A stretch of 64,000 nucleotides of DNA, from NCBI RefSeq assembly GCF_013363975.1, contig NZ_JABWGN010000008.1, positions 62,001 through 126,000 on the forward strand. Reading direction: 5' to 3'. Source of the DNA: Nonomuraea montanisoli (GTDB lineage: Bacteria > Actinomycetota > Actinomycetes > Streptosporangiales > Streptosporangiaceae). The position numbers and the translations under genes were made by a program. Below are positions 48,266 to 56,620 of this stretch, piece after piece; positions within the stretch are counted from its first letter, which is position 1; each line of letters begins with the position of its first letter. Below the pieces are notes generated by a model, which was not told the origin of the DNA, did no database searches, and saw nothing but the letters and a program-made list of their open reading frames with translations.

Positions 48266-51200
48266 ATGCTCACCGAAGCATCTTCCCCGCGCCGCACCCG
48301 GCGCTCCCTCTCAGGACGGCTGCGCGCGGGCGCCGCGGCGCTCACCTCGGCGACCCTCCTGTTCTCCGGCGCGCAGCTCCTGCCCCTGCCGGTCCACAGC
48401 GCGGCGGCCGCCGCGTACGACCTGCGATTCGCCGACGGCGACCTCGGCCACGCCGCCGACGTCCGCGCCGCCCAGTGCCTGCTCACGGTCATGCAGCGCA
48501 GGGGCGGCCAGGACCTGAAGTCCGTCGCCCGGGCGGGGCTCGCCGGCGACGACGCCACGCTCCTGCGCGAGGCGGCCCGCGACTACTGGAGCGACCCGGC
48601 GACGCCCCTGCACACCGCCTACGACAAGGACCAGGACCGGGCCTCGGCCAAGCTGGACGAGCTCAACGACCGCCACACCGTGTGGGAGGAGTCGCTCAAG
48701 GTCAACCCGCCCAAGGGCTACACCGAGGCCGGGTTCCAGTGGATCGACCAGAAGACCAACCCGTTCACCAAGGTGGGGCTGGTCGGCTGGGTCGCCAGCC
48801 GGTTCTGGGAGAACGAGGACGACCTCTACGAGGACCTGACCCCCCGGGCCGCCAAGGAGTCCGTGGACGCGGTCGACGCGATCGCCGCCGAGCGTTACCC
48901 CGAGAACGGCGACGACCAGGAGGGCTTCCGCGCCTGGGAGAACATGACCTCCGGCCACCCCATGTACGCCGACGACGCGCGGGCCTTCCTGGCCCGCGGC
49001 GGCTTCCCGGCCGAGGCGCCGGACCCGGGCAGCATGGAGTTCCGGGTCGACGTCGAGAACCTCAAGGCCCGCTACGCCTCCTGCACCACGGACAACCCGC
49101 CGGACCCGCGCGGGGTGCTGACCGCCGAGTTCGCCGCGGCCTCGGCCGAGTGGCGGCAGGAGGTCGACGGCCAGCGCGCCCAGCGCGACACCATCCTGGC
49201 CGAGGAGGCCCAGACCTCCGCCGACCTGCAGATCGCCGCCCAGGCTCTCGGCGAGGCGCTCGGCCAGTCAATCATCGCGGTGCGGCTGATCGACTGGCAG
49301 GCGTACTGGCTGAAGCAGACGCCGGGGGGACTGGACTACCCGGACCAGGCGCAGTTCACCCGGGTCAAGAACGACATCGTCAAGGCGCAGGCGATGGCGC
49401 TGGGCCGTGTCTACGTCGCCGGCCGGGCGGCCCAGTCCGCGCAACGGCACGCCGCCGCCGCCGTGGCCGCGCAGCAGGCCGCGTACGCCGTGGCCGACGC
49501 GGCGGGGCTGCCCCGGGGCCGCGGCCTGCTCTACGGCCGGCAGGCCGTGCAGGTGGCGCGCGCCTCGGCGGCGGCCGCGCAGGCGGTCGCCAAGGCGACG
49601 GAGACCGCCTCGAACGCGACCACCGCCTCGGCCGCCGACAGCAAGACGCTGATGGCGCTGGCCGAGACGCAGGCGCACGCCTCGCAGGCCGAGTTCCGGC
49701 GCATCGCCGCGCAGGAGGCCGCTGCCCAGGCCAAGGCCGCCGCCGACGGGGCCGCCGCCCAGGCCGCCCTCGCCGCGGAGAACGCGCGCAAGGCCAAGGA
49801 CGCCCAGGCCAGGGCCGAGGCCGCCGAGCAGACGGCGAAGGCCGCCGCCGCCGACGCCAAGGCCAAGCGCGAGATCGCCGAGACCGAGCGCGACAACGCC
49901 CGCAGGCAGAAGGACATCGCCGCCCGGGAGCGCCAGAACGCCGCCACGGCCGAGCAGCGCGCCCAGAGCGAGCGGCAGACGGCGGCCGACGCGCTGCGCG
50001 CCGCCCAGGGCGCCGGCTCCACGGCCGCCGACAGGCGGGAGGCGGCGGAGGACGCCGAGCGCAGGGCGGCCGCTGCCCGGAGAACCGCGGTGGAGGCCGA
50101 GAACACCCGGGACGTCCTGCAGGCCAAGGCCGGCGCCAGCGAGGCGTACGCGGCGGCGGCCGAAGGCACCGAGGCCGCCGGGGAGGCCAGGACCGCGGCC
50201 ACCCAGGCGCGCGGCGAGGCCGACCGGGCGACGACGGCGGCGACCAACGCCCGGGCCGCCGCCGACCAGGCCACCGCGGCCGCGGTGGCCGCCCGCGAGG
50301 CGGCCACCAAGGCCGAAGCCTCCGCCTCCCGCGCCCGCGCCGCCTCCGACGGGGCCCAGCGCGACGTGGCGATCACCAACGCCCAGGTCAAGAAGGCCCA
50401 CGCCGCGGCGGCCGACGCCATCGCCGCCTCCTGGGCCGCGGCCATGAACGTCGTCGAGGCCAGGGAGTACGCCAAGACCGCGGTGGCCAAGGCCATCCAG
50501 GCCAAGGCGGACGCCGTCGCCGCGCGCAAGGAGGCCGACGCCGCGCACGCCGGCGCGGTGAGGACCGCCGGGTTCGCCTACGCCACCGCCCAGGCGGCCA
50601 TGGCCGCCCGCGACTCCGCCATCCAGGTCATCAAGCCGGCCAACGACGCCATCGAGCTCGGCTCCCCGTTCAAGGAGACCGACGCGTCGGCGGGCCTGGC
50701 CGTGCTGACCGCCCAGGCGTCCAAGTCGCTCGCGGCCCAGCAGGCCGCCGTCGCCCAGGCCAAGGCCGCCCAGGCGAAGAAGGCCGCGGCCGAGGCCGCC
50801 GCCCTCGCCGAGAAGGCCGACGCCGACGCCAAGGCCGCGGCCGTCGCCGCGGCGCAGGCGGCCGACTCCGCGGCCAGGGCCGTGGTCTCCCTGGCCATGG
50901 CGCAGGCCGCGGCGGCCGAGGCGGCGGCGGCCGCCAAGGCCGCGGTGAAGGCCGAGGCCGACACCGTCGAGTACGACCGCCAGGCCACCGCCGACGCCGC
51001 GGCGGCCGACGCCGCCGCCACCACGGCGGAGGGATACGCCGACGAGGCCCGCGACTCCGCCGACGAGGCGGAGCGGGACGCCGCCTCGGCCCGCGCGGCC
51101 GCCACCGCGGCCGAGAACGCCGCCGCCGCCGCCCGCGACGTGGCCTCCAAGGCCGAAGCGGACGCGACCGCCGCCGAGACCGCCGCCGCCAACGCGCGCA

Positions 51201-52222
51201 AGAGCGCCGAGGAGGCGCAGGCCGCCGCGGAGCGGACCGAGGCGCAGGCCCGCGAGAAGACCCGGGAGACCCATCGCATCGCCACCTGGGAGGGCGGCTT
51301 CGCGCTGACGGAGACGTCGACGGACCTGACCGTCGACTCCTGGAGCGGGTCGTGCTCCACCGGCTGGGGCGGCGACGGGACCTGCGACATGGACATCCCG
51401 CTGCACATCCACGGCAAGGTCTACTACAACGTCGCCATCTGCACGATGACCAGCGAGACGACGGCGGACTGCGTCCGCACCAACCTGGTCGTCAAGAACG
51501 TCGACCTCATCGAGCACCGGACGTTGCACATGGACGTCCGCAAGGTGATCCAGGAGTCGTTCAACGCCCTGGTGCACGCCGTGCTCGGCGACTTCATCGA
51601 CTGCGCCGACGGCAAGGCGTCGGGCTGCGCCTGGGTCGCCGGCGAGATCCTGGGCGCGGCGGTCATCACCAAGATCGCCAACAGCGTGGTCGGGTTCCGG
51701 AACGCCGTGCGCACGGGCGTCGGCGCCGAGGAGGCGGTGGCGGCGCTGGAGGCCGAGACGGGCCTCGAACGCGGCACCGTGCTCGGCCTCGAAGGCCAGG
51801 CGGTGGCCGAGCTGGAGGCGCTGGAAGGCGCTAAGGTTTCGCTCAGCAGCGTCCGGGCCGAGCTGATGGAGGTGCTCCGCCGCCGGACGCTGGGGCTGGA
51901 CCAGGCGACCGGCGGATTCAGGAGGGCCGAGATGGAGACCGCCCTTCGCATCGAGTCGAACCGCGGCGTGCAGCTGCGCCGCTCGACGGGCACGAGCGAG
52001 GACTGGTTCGACCAGTACGGCCGCTCCTACGACGCGGTCGGCAACTTCGCCGCGCAGTACTTCGAGAAGCAGTGGCCGGCGCTGCAGGACCAGATCCGCT
52101 CCCATCTGACGAAGGCGAGATTCGTGCCGGTCGACGTCTCCCAGTTCACGGCCGCCCAGATCGCCGAGGTCAAGGCGTTCATCGAGCCGCTGGGGCCGAA
52201 CGTCTTCATCGTGGGGGGCTGA
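48266..52222 (+). CDS. Large secreted Ala-rich polymorphic toxin with CdiA-like C-terminal domain
   Basis: A 1318-residue exported protein. Signal peptide to about residue 50. A helical N-terminal region follows (about 51-390; AAQCLLTVMQRRGGQDLKSV, similar to ALF-repeat proteins of actinomycetes). Residues about 390-1010 are extremely Ala-rich, with almost no Pro, Gly or aromatic residues, and should form one very long coiled coil or helical stalk. After a Cys-containing beta segment (SCSTGWGGDGTCDMD) and a helical pre-toxin part, the last 75 residues (EDWFDQYGRSYDAVG, PVDVSQFTAAQIAEVK, GPNVFIVGG) resemble the CdiA C-terminal tRNase family. The stalk-plus-variable-tip layout is that of a contact-delivered polymorphic toxin. 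The stop overlaps the ATG of a candidate immunity gene. Confidence 0.75.
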   Translation: MLTEASSPRRTRRSLSGRLRAGAAALTSATLLFSGAQLLPLPVHSAAAAAYDLRFADGDLGHAADVRAAQCLLTVMQRRGGQDLKSVARAGLAGDDATLLREAARDYWSDPATPLHTAYDKDQDRASAKLDELNDRHTVWEESLKVNPPKGYTEAGFQWIDQKTNPFTKVGLVGWVASRFWENEDDLYEDLTPRAAKESVDAVDAIAAERYPENGDDQEGFRAWENMTSGHPMYADDARAFLARGGFPAEAPDPGSMEFRVDVENLKARYASCTTDNPPDPRGVLTAEFAAASAEWRQEVDGQRAQRDTILAEEAQTSADLQIAAQALGEALGQSIIAVRLIDWQAYWLKQTPGGLDYPDQAQFTRVKNDIVKAQAMALGRVYVAGRAAQSAQRHAAAAVAAQQAAYAVADAAGLPRGRGLLYGRQAVQVARASAAAAQAVAKATETASNATTASAADSKTLMALAETQAHASQAEFRRIAAQEAAAQAKAAADGAAAQAALAAENARKAKDAQARAEAAEQTAKAAAADAKAKREIAETERDNARRQKDIAARERQNAATAEQRAQSERQTAADALRAAQGAGSTAADRREAAEDAERRAAAARRTAVEAENTRDVLQAKAGASEAYAAAAEGTEAAGEARTAATQARGEADRATTAATNARAAADQATAAAVAAREAATKAEASASRARAASDGAQRDVAITNAQVKKAHAAAADAIAASWAAAMNVVEAREYAKTAVAKAIQAKADAVAARKEADAAHAGAVRTAGFAYATAQAAMAARDSAIQVIKPANDAIELGSPFKETDASAGLAVLTAQASKSLAAQQAAVAQAKAAQAKKAAAEAAALAEKADADAKAAAVAAAQAADSAARAVVSLAMAQAAAAEAAAAAKAAVKAEADTVEYDRQATADAAAADAAATTAEGYADEARDSADEAERDAASARAAATAAENAAAAARDVASKAEADATAAETAAANARKSAEEAQAAAERTEAQAREKTRETHRIATWEGGFALTETSTDLTVDSWSGSCSTGWGGDGTCDMDIPLHIHGKVYYNVAICTMTSETTADCVRTNLVVKNVDLIEHRTLHMDVRKVIQESFNALVHAVLGDFIDCADGKASGCAWVAGEILGAAVITKIANSVVGFRNAVRTGVGAEEAVAALEAETGLERGTVLGLEGQAVAELEALEGAKVSLSSVRAELMEVLRRRTLGLDQATGGFRRAEMETALRIESNRGVQLRRSTGTSEDWFDQYGRSYDAVGNFAAQYFEKQWPALQDQIRSHLTKARFVPVDVSQFTAAQIAEVKAFIEPLGPNVFIVGG

Positions 52223-52563
52223 TGGCCGCCGACATCATCGTCTCCGACGAGTACGCCTGGACCGCGTCCTCCGGGGTGTTCGCCTGGGTCGTCGAGTTCC
52301 TGCTGGAGGCCGTCGAGGACACGGCCACCAGGGAGGAGCTCGCGACCGTCCTGGAGGCCGGGCTCGGGGCCGTCGACCTGAGACGCCTGCCGGACGCGGG
52401 GCGCGCGCAGATCCTGCGGGCGCTGCGCGAGCACGTGGCGGCGGCGGCCGAGGCCGGGCTGTCGCCCCGGCAGCCCGAAGCCGACCGGCGCTTCACCGTC
52501 GGCCACGTCAAGGTCCTGGCGCTGATGGCCGAGGACGTGGCGAGGTCCGCCGGCGCCGGCTGA
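52222..52563 (+). CDS. Candidate immunity protein for the polymorphic toxin
   Basis: A 113-residue acidic soluble protein (MAADIIVSDEYAWTASSG, FAWVVEFLLEAVEDTATREE) with no signal peptide, as expected for a cytoplasmic antitoxin of an imported toxin. ATG 52222 overlaps the toxin stop by one base (TGATG), with GGGGGG 3 bases upstream, giving tight coupling. Position immediately after the toxin tip, small size and net negative charge are the standard features of immunity genes. The sequence itself matches no named immunity family that I recognise, so function rests on context. Confidence 0.62.
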   Translation: MAADIIVSDEYAWTASSGVFAWVVEFLLEAVEDTATREELATVLEAGLGAVDLRRLPDAGRAQILRALREHVAAAAEAGLSPRQPEADRRFTVGHVKVLALMAEDVARSAGAG

Positions 52564-52591
52564 CGGACCGGCGTCCGTGACACCGCGAAAA

Positions 52592-52624
52592 AGGGAGGGC
52601 TCCCGGACATTCGGGACCCTCCCT
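52592..52624. terminator. Bidirectional terminator after the toxin/immunity pair
   Basis: AGGGAGGG and CCCTCCCT (52592-52599 and 52617-52624), plus an inner CCCG/CGGG pair, form a long stem. It lies between the immunity stop (52563) and the convergent nucleotidyltransferase stop (52639). Confidence 0.7.
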
Positions 52625-52638
52625 GGTGGGGGCGTGGC

Positions 52639-53106
52639 TCAGCCCTTGCCCGCCGCGTTCACGATGCGGGTGGTCGAGCGGTCGGGGATGGCCTCCAGCT
52701 CCCAGCACTCGGCGCCCAGCAGCGCGGCGGCGGCGCGCCGGCCGCCGGCGTGCGGGTCGCCCGCGGTGTGCGCGAGCGCGCCGGGCCGCATGGGGGCCAG
52801 CAGGTCGATGTAGTCCTCCGGGCCGTGCGCCTCCGGCGCGCCCGTCACGATGAACACGCCTGCCACGAACCGCAGCGCGGCCATCACCTCGGCCCGCTCG
52901 GCGGCCGGGTTGAGCGGCCGGCTCGGCCCCTTCCAGGCGCGGACCCGCGGGTCGTCCTCCACCCCCACGACCAGCGGGAGCCCGCGCGCGGCGACCGCTC
53001 CCAGGTAGCGCACGTGGCCCACGTGCAGGATGTCGAACACGCCGGTGACGACCGCCGCACCAGGCTGTGCGTACGGCTGCACCCAGACGGCCTCCAGGCT
53101 GCTCAC
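52639..53106 (-). CDS. Cytidylyltransferase-like (RfaE/TagD-type) nucleotidyltransferase
   Basis: A 155-residue Rossmann-fold nucleotidyltransferase with the HxGH motif in FDILHVGHVRYL (His28, His31), the G-V-F-D start, and VVGVEDDPRVRAWKG for the nucleotide. The C-terminal ISSTK-type motif appears as DRSTTRIVNA. Relatives transfer CMP or AMP to glycerol-3-phosphate or sugar phosphates. GTG 53106 follows GAGGAG. It is a single gene, divergent from the anti-sigma-type ATPase. The substrate is not evident; the family is often annotated as adenylyltransferase in actinomycetes. Confidence 0.85.
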   Translation of the reverse strand: MSSLEAVWVQPYAQPGAAVVTGVFDILHVGHVRYLGAVAARGLPLVVGVEDDPRVRAWKGPSRPLNPAAERAEVMAALRFVAGVFIVTGAPEAHGPEDYIDLLAPMRPGALAHTAGDPHAGGRRAAAALLGAECWELEAIPDRSTTRIVNAAGKG

Positions 53107-53264
53107 GTGGGGACTCCTCCTCGTCGATGCGTCGATCGCAGACTACTCGGTCATGCGGAGGGGCCGTGCGGGTGACCATGGGAAAGGGCGTTCCTACCTT
53201 TTGGCCATATCTCCGGCCTTGGGGTTGCGCGTCTTATGACGTCGCCGTACTGGGGGAGGCCGCC

Positions 53265-53729
53265 GTGACACTGACCCACTCGCATGACCCGGACCAGGGG
53301 ACGGAGCCCCCCATACGCGGCACACGAGACCTGATGCTGCGCTTCCGGGGAGTCCCGTCGCAGGTCCCGAGGGCCAGGCGGCTCGTCGCGGCGGTCCTGG
53401 GCCGCGACCACCCGCTCTACGACGACTGCGCGCTGCTCACCACCGAGCTGGCCACGAACGCCGTCCTGCACTCGCGTTCCGGGGCGGGCGGCTGGTTCAC
53501 GGTGGCGGTGCGCGCCTCGGGGGCGGCGGTGCGGGTCTGGGTGGCGGACGCGGGCTCCGACGAGCCGCCCTGCGCCTGCCGTACGACGGGGGACCGGCGC
53601 GACCCGGACGGCGGGCACGCCACGAACGGGCGCGGCCTGCCGCTGCTGGAGGCGCTGAGCCACCGCTGGGGCCTCAGCCGCGCCGGCGGAGCCACGACGG
53701 TCTGGTTCGAACTCGCCCCCGCCGGATGA
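53265..53729 (+). CDS. Anti-sigma-factor-type ATP-binding protein (HATPase_c)
   Basis: A 154-residue GHKL ATPase of the SpoIIAB/RsbW-like kind common in Streptomyces and its relatives. N-box: LTTELATNAVLHSR. G1 box: VRVWVADAGSDEPP. G2-like box: GRGLPLLEALSHRWGL. These proteins bind and phosphorylate anti-sigma-factor antagonists or sequester sigma factors. GTG 53265 follows GGGGGAGG; the frame continues upstream but without a plausible protein. It is convergent with the LuxR regulator. Its partner is not present in the window. Confidence 0.82.
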   Translation: MTLTHSHDPDQGTEPPIRGTRDLMLRFRGVPSQVPRARRLVAAVLGRDHPLYDDCALLTTELATNAVLHSRSGAGGWFTVAVRASGAAVRVWVADAGSDEPPCACRTTGDRRDPDGGHATNGRGLPLLEALSHRWGLSRAGGATTVWFELAPAG

Positions 53730-53755
53730 CGCCCGTCACGGGGGTCCCGGCGCCG

Positions 53756-54727
53756 TCAGAGGTCGAGGCGGCACAGGCCCTCGGCCAGGGCCTTGGTGGT
53801 GAGCCGGGTGCGGCTGTCACAGCCCAGCTTGGTGAAGATGTGCTCCAGGTGCGTGGTCACCGTGCGCACGCTGAGCACCAGCGCGGCGGCGATCTGCGGG
53901 TTGGAGTCGCCGGCCGCGACGCGGGTGAGCACGTCCACCTCGCGCCCCGTCAGCTCGTACGGCAGGGAACACGGCCGCTCGGCGACCACCGCGCCCTGGA
54001 TCGTCCCCTGGAAGCCCACCCCGGCGCGCAGCAGCCGCAGCTCGTGCCAGCGGCCGTCGCGCCCGAGCCACAGCCCGTGCCGGCTCAGCTCCCTGGCGTC
54101 GATGAACGCCCGGGCCAGCGCCGCCAGCCCCGGCTCGCCGGTCAGCGCCGCCGAGGCCGTGAACCCCGGCACGTCCCGGCGGGTGCCCTGCCGGTCGAAC
54201 GTCACCGCGTTGAACCCGGCCGGCAGCCCCACCGGGTCGATGACGCACCGGGTCAGGTCGGTGACGTGCGCCAGCATCGGCGCGACCGCCGTGATCAGCG
54301 GCTCGGCCAGCTCCGGGAAGGCGTCGCGCGAGGCCAGGTGCAGCAGGCCCGTGTACCGTCCCTCGGCCAGGAACAGGGGCGCGGTCAGCCCGGCCGTCCA
54401 CCCGTAGGGGGCGAGGTGGCGGCGGAAGTAACGCTCGGTGTCCGGCTCGGGCATGCTCACGGGGGAGCGGGTGGACATCGCCCGCCGGTAGGCGTCGAGC
54501 CCGGTGTACTCCTCGGCGGCGTCGCGGTCGATGCGATGATGGCCGTCGGAGACCACGCTGTGGTGCCGGCCGGTGGCGGGGTCGAACGCGACGAACTCGT
54601 ACGCGTCGAGCGGCACCACCCGGCGCAGGGCCGCCATCGCGCCGTGCGCGCCGCCCCCTCCGGCGACCTCGTAGCCCACCTCGGCGAACGCCTGCAACTG
54701 GCGGACGTTCAGGGTGATCTCGGCCAC
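53756..54727 (-). CDS. LuxR-family regulator with GAF-like sensor region
   Basis: A 323-residue regulator. Residues about 1-240 form a sensor-like region (LQAFAEVGYEVAGGGGA, YEFVAFDPATG, FRRHLAPYGWTAGLTAPLFL) resembling a GAF domain. The C-terminal LuxR helix-turn-helix is ELTGREVDVLTRVAAGDSN, then PQIAAALVLSVRTVTTHLEH and IFTKLGCDSRTRL. GTG 54727 is the first plausible start; the ribosome binding site is weak. It lacks a receiver domain, so it is likely controlled by a ligand. It is divergent from the PAP2-like gene, a possible target. Confidence 0.85.
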   Translation of the reverse strand: MAEITLNVRQLQAFAEVGYEVAGGGGAHGAMAALRRVVPLDAYEFVAFDPATGRHHSVVSDGHHRIDRDAAEEYTGLDAYRRAMSTRSPVSMPEPDTERYFRRHLAPYGWTAGLTAPLFLAEGRYTGLLHLASRDAFPELAEPLITAVAPMLAHVTDLTRCVIDPVGLPAGFNAVTFDRQGTRRDVPGFTASAALTGEPGLAALARAFIDARELSRHGLWLGRDGRWHELRLLRAGVGFQGTIQGAVVAERPCSLPYELTGREVDVLTRVAAGDSNPQIAAALVLSVRTVTTHLEHIFTKLGCDSRTRLTTKALAEGLCRLDL

Positions 54728-54833
54728 GGTTCTTTATATCCCACCAGGACCCGGCCTTTCGCTCAGCCACGCTGCCGGTCCGCGCGTGGTGCGGGCGCGG
54801 ATCGGCCCCCATGATCGCGTAATGTTTGCTGGC

Positions 54834-55421
54834 ATGATGGCCGACCAGGTGGCGCGCAGGGTGACGGACGTGCTGGCACCCCAGGTGCTGGTCATCGCCA
54901 TGCCGCCCCTCGTGGGACTGCTGGCCCAGGGCTGGGCGGGCGCGGCGTGGGGCCTGCTGGCCTCCGCGCTGTGCGGCGGCGTGCCCGCCGCGGTGATCGC
55001 GTTCGGGGTGCGGTCGGGGCGGCTGGACTCCCACCACATCGTCGACCGGGCCCGCCGCACCGGGCCGCTGCTGTCGGCGGTGGGGGCCGTGCTGGTCGCG
55101 CTCGTGCTGCTCGTGGCCCTCGGCGCGCCCACACTGCTGGTGGCGACCGTCACGGCCATGCTCGTCGCGCTGGCCGTGACCGTGCCCGTGACGCTGCGCT
55201 GGAAGATCTCCTTCCACGCCGCCGTGTCGGCCGGCACGGTGGTGGTCCTGGCGCACGTCCTGCCGCCCGTGCCCACCGTGCTCGCCGGGGGCGCCGTCGT
55301 GGCGCTGGTGTGCTGGGCCCGGGTACGGCTGGCGCACCACACGGCGGCCCAGGTGGGGGCGGGAGCCCTGGTGGGCGTCGCCGGCACCTGGGCCACGCTG
55401 GCGGCCTTCGGCGTGGGCTGA
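54834..55421 (+). CDS. PAP2-like membrane protein with altered catalytic motifs
   Basis: A 195-residue polytopic protein with about six helices (WGLLASALCGGVPAAVIAF, LLSAVGAVLVALVLLVAL). The arrangement is that of the PAP2/lipid phosphatase superfamily. The middle motif reads KISFHAAVSAG where P-S-G-H is expected. The last reads ARVRLAHHTAAQVGAGALVG, in place of S-R-x5-H-x3-D-V-x2-G. The two catalytic-position histidines remain, but the third motif has Gln for Asp. Such divergent members are common in actinomycetes and may still bind phospholipid. ATG 54834 or 54822 are both in frame. It is divergent from the LuxR regulator and convergent with GDPD. Confidence 0.68.
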   Translation: MMADQVARRVTDVLAPQVLVIAMPPLVGLLAQGWAGAAWGLLASALCGGVPAAVIAFGVRSGRLDSHHIVDRARRTGPLLSAVGAVLVALVLLVALGAPTLLVATVTAMLVALAVTVPVTLRWKISFHAAVSAGTVVVLAHVLPPVPTVLAGGAVVALVCWARVRLAHHTAAQVGAGALVGVAGTWATLAAFGVG

Positions 55422-55466
55422 CGTACCCGGCCGCATCAGGGGAAGCCTCCCACGGGAAGCCGGGCG

Positions 55467-56336
55467 TCAGGCGGCGTCGCGCCCCTCCTCCAGGACGTCC
55501 CGCGCCACGTCGGGCCGGTCGGTGATGACGCCGTCCACCCCGTGGCCGAGCATCCGCCGCATGACCGCCGGGTCGTCCACGGTCCAGGTGAGCACCCGCA
55601 TGCCGCGCGCGTGCACCCGCCGTACGTAGTCGGAGGTGATGTCCCGGTACGACGGGTTGATCTGGTCGGCGAAGCGGGCCAGCTCGGCCAGCCGCCCGAC
55701 GGACGGCGTCCCGAGGATCCCGACCGGCACGTCCGGGATGAGCGCGTGGAAGCGGCGGACGGAGTCCCAGTCGAACGACTGCACCACCAGCCGTCCCGGC
55801 TCCAGCCACGCGGGGGAGCGGCGCAGCTCGGCGGCGACGCGGGCCTCGATGCCGGGGTACAGGTGCGGCGCCTTGATCTCCAGCAGCAGCCCCATCCCGC
55901 TGCCGCTCATGGCGCTCAGCGTCTCGGCGAGCGTGGGGACCCGCTCGCCCGCGAAGCCGCCGCCGAACCAGGAGCCGGCGTCCAGCTTGCGGATCTCGGC
56001 CAGCGACAGGCCGGACACGCGCCACGGCGCCCGGCCGGGGAAGACCCGCTCGGCGTCGGTGGTGCGGGCGAGCGTGGTGTCGTGCATGAGGACGAGCCGG
56101 TGGTCGCGCGTCTCCTGGACGTCCAGCTCGTACATGTCGGCGCCCTGTTCGGCGGCCAGCTCGAAGGCGGCGATGGTGTTCTCCGGCGCGTACGCGGAGG
56201 CGCCGCGGTGGGCGACGGCGACGGGCCGCTCCGCGCGGGAGAGAGCGGCGCGGGAGAGAGCGGAGGCGGGCGGGGCGGTGACGGCCGCCAGGACGATCAG
56301 CATGGTCGCGATGACGAGGCCGGGTCGTCGGAACAT
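55467..56336 (-). CDS. Secreted glycerophosphodiester phosphodiesterase
   Basis: A 289-residue exported GDPD. Signal peptide to about residue 27. The TIM barrel carries the signature AHRGASAYAPENT (His43) and the metal ligands Glu70 and Asp72 in YELDVQETRDHRLVLMHD, with His85 as the second catalytic histidine. The later strands LLLEIKAPHLYPG, LVVQSFDWDSV and LTWTVDDPAVM are typical. It hydrolyses glycerophosphodiesters to glycerol-3-phosphate and alcohol outside the cell. ATG 56336 follows CGAGGAGACC; the frame upstream is not protein-like. Together with the PAP2-like gene next to it, it hints at phospholipid turnover. Confidence 0.92.
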   Translation of the reverse strand: MFRRPGLVIATMLIVLAAVTAPPASALSRAALSRAERPVAVAHRGASAYAPENTIAAFELAAEQGADMYELDVQETRDHRLVLMHDTTLARTTDAERVFPGRAPWRVSGLSLAEIRKLDAGSWFGGGFAGERVPTLAETLSAMSGSGMGLLLEIKAPHLYPGIEARVAAELRRSPAWLEPGRLVVQSFDWDSVRRFHALIPDVPVGILGTPSVGRLAELARFADQINPSYRDITSDYVRRVHARGMRVLTWTVDDPAVMRRMLGHGVDGVITDRPDVARDVLEEGRDAA

Positions 56337-56620
56337 GGGTCTCCTCGGGTCCGGGGGAGCGGTTCCGCCTTCGAACCTGACAATCGTGCATGACCATGGG
56401 TTGAGATTCGGGTTACTCCGGGATGTCGAGTGGGGGATGTGGCGTCGAGGTGGGCGTAGCGTGTCCCCCGCGCCACCCACCAGGTCAGGACATTTCCGGA
56501 AAGGTGACTCCGCCACGGGGCCCGGTCCCGTAACCAACCGGCCGATCGCGGCGATGTCCGGAACGAGGGCCGAGGGTGCCGGGGGCTCCAGGTCTGCGGC
56601 GGGGCTGCCGAGGAGGTGTG

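Noticed and set aside
49268..52105. A 945-codon minus-strand open frame opposite the Ala-rich toxin
   Set aside because: Its Gly/Leu/Arg-rich sequence is simply the complement of Ala codons. The plus strand has a signal peptide, a toxin-like tip and a coupled immunity gene.
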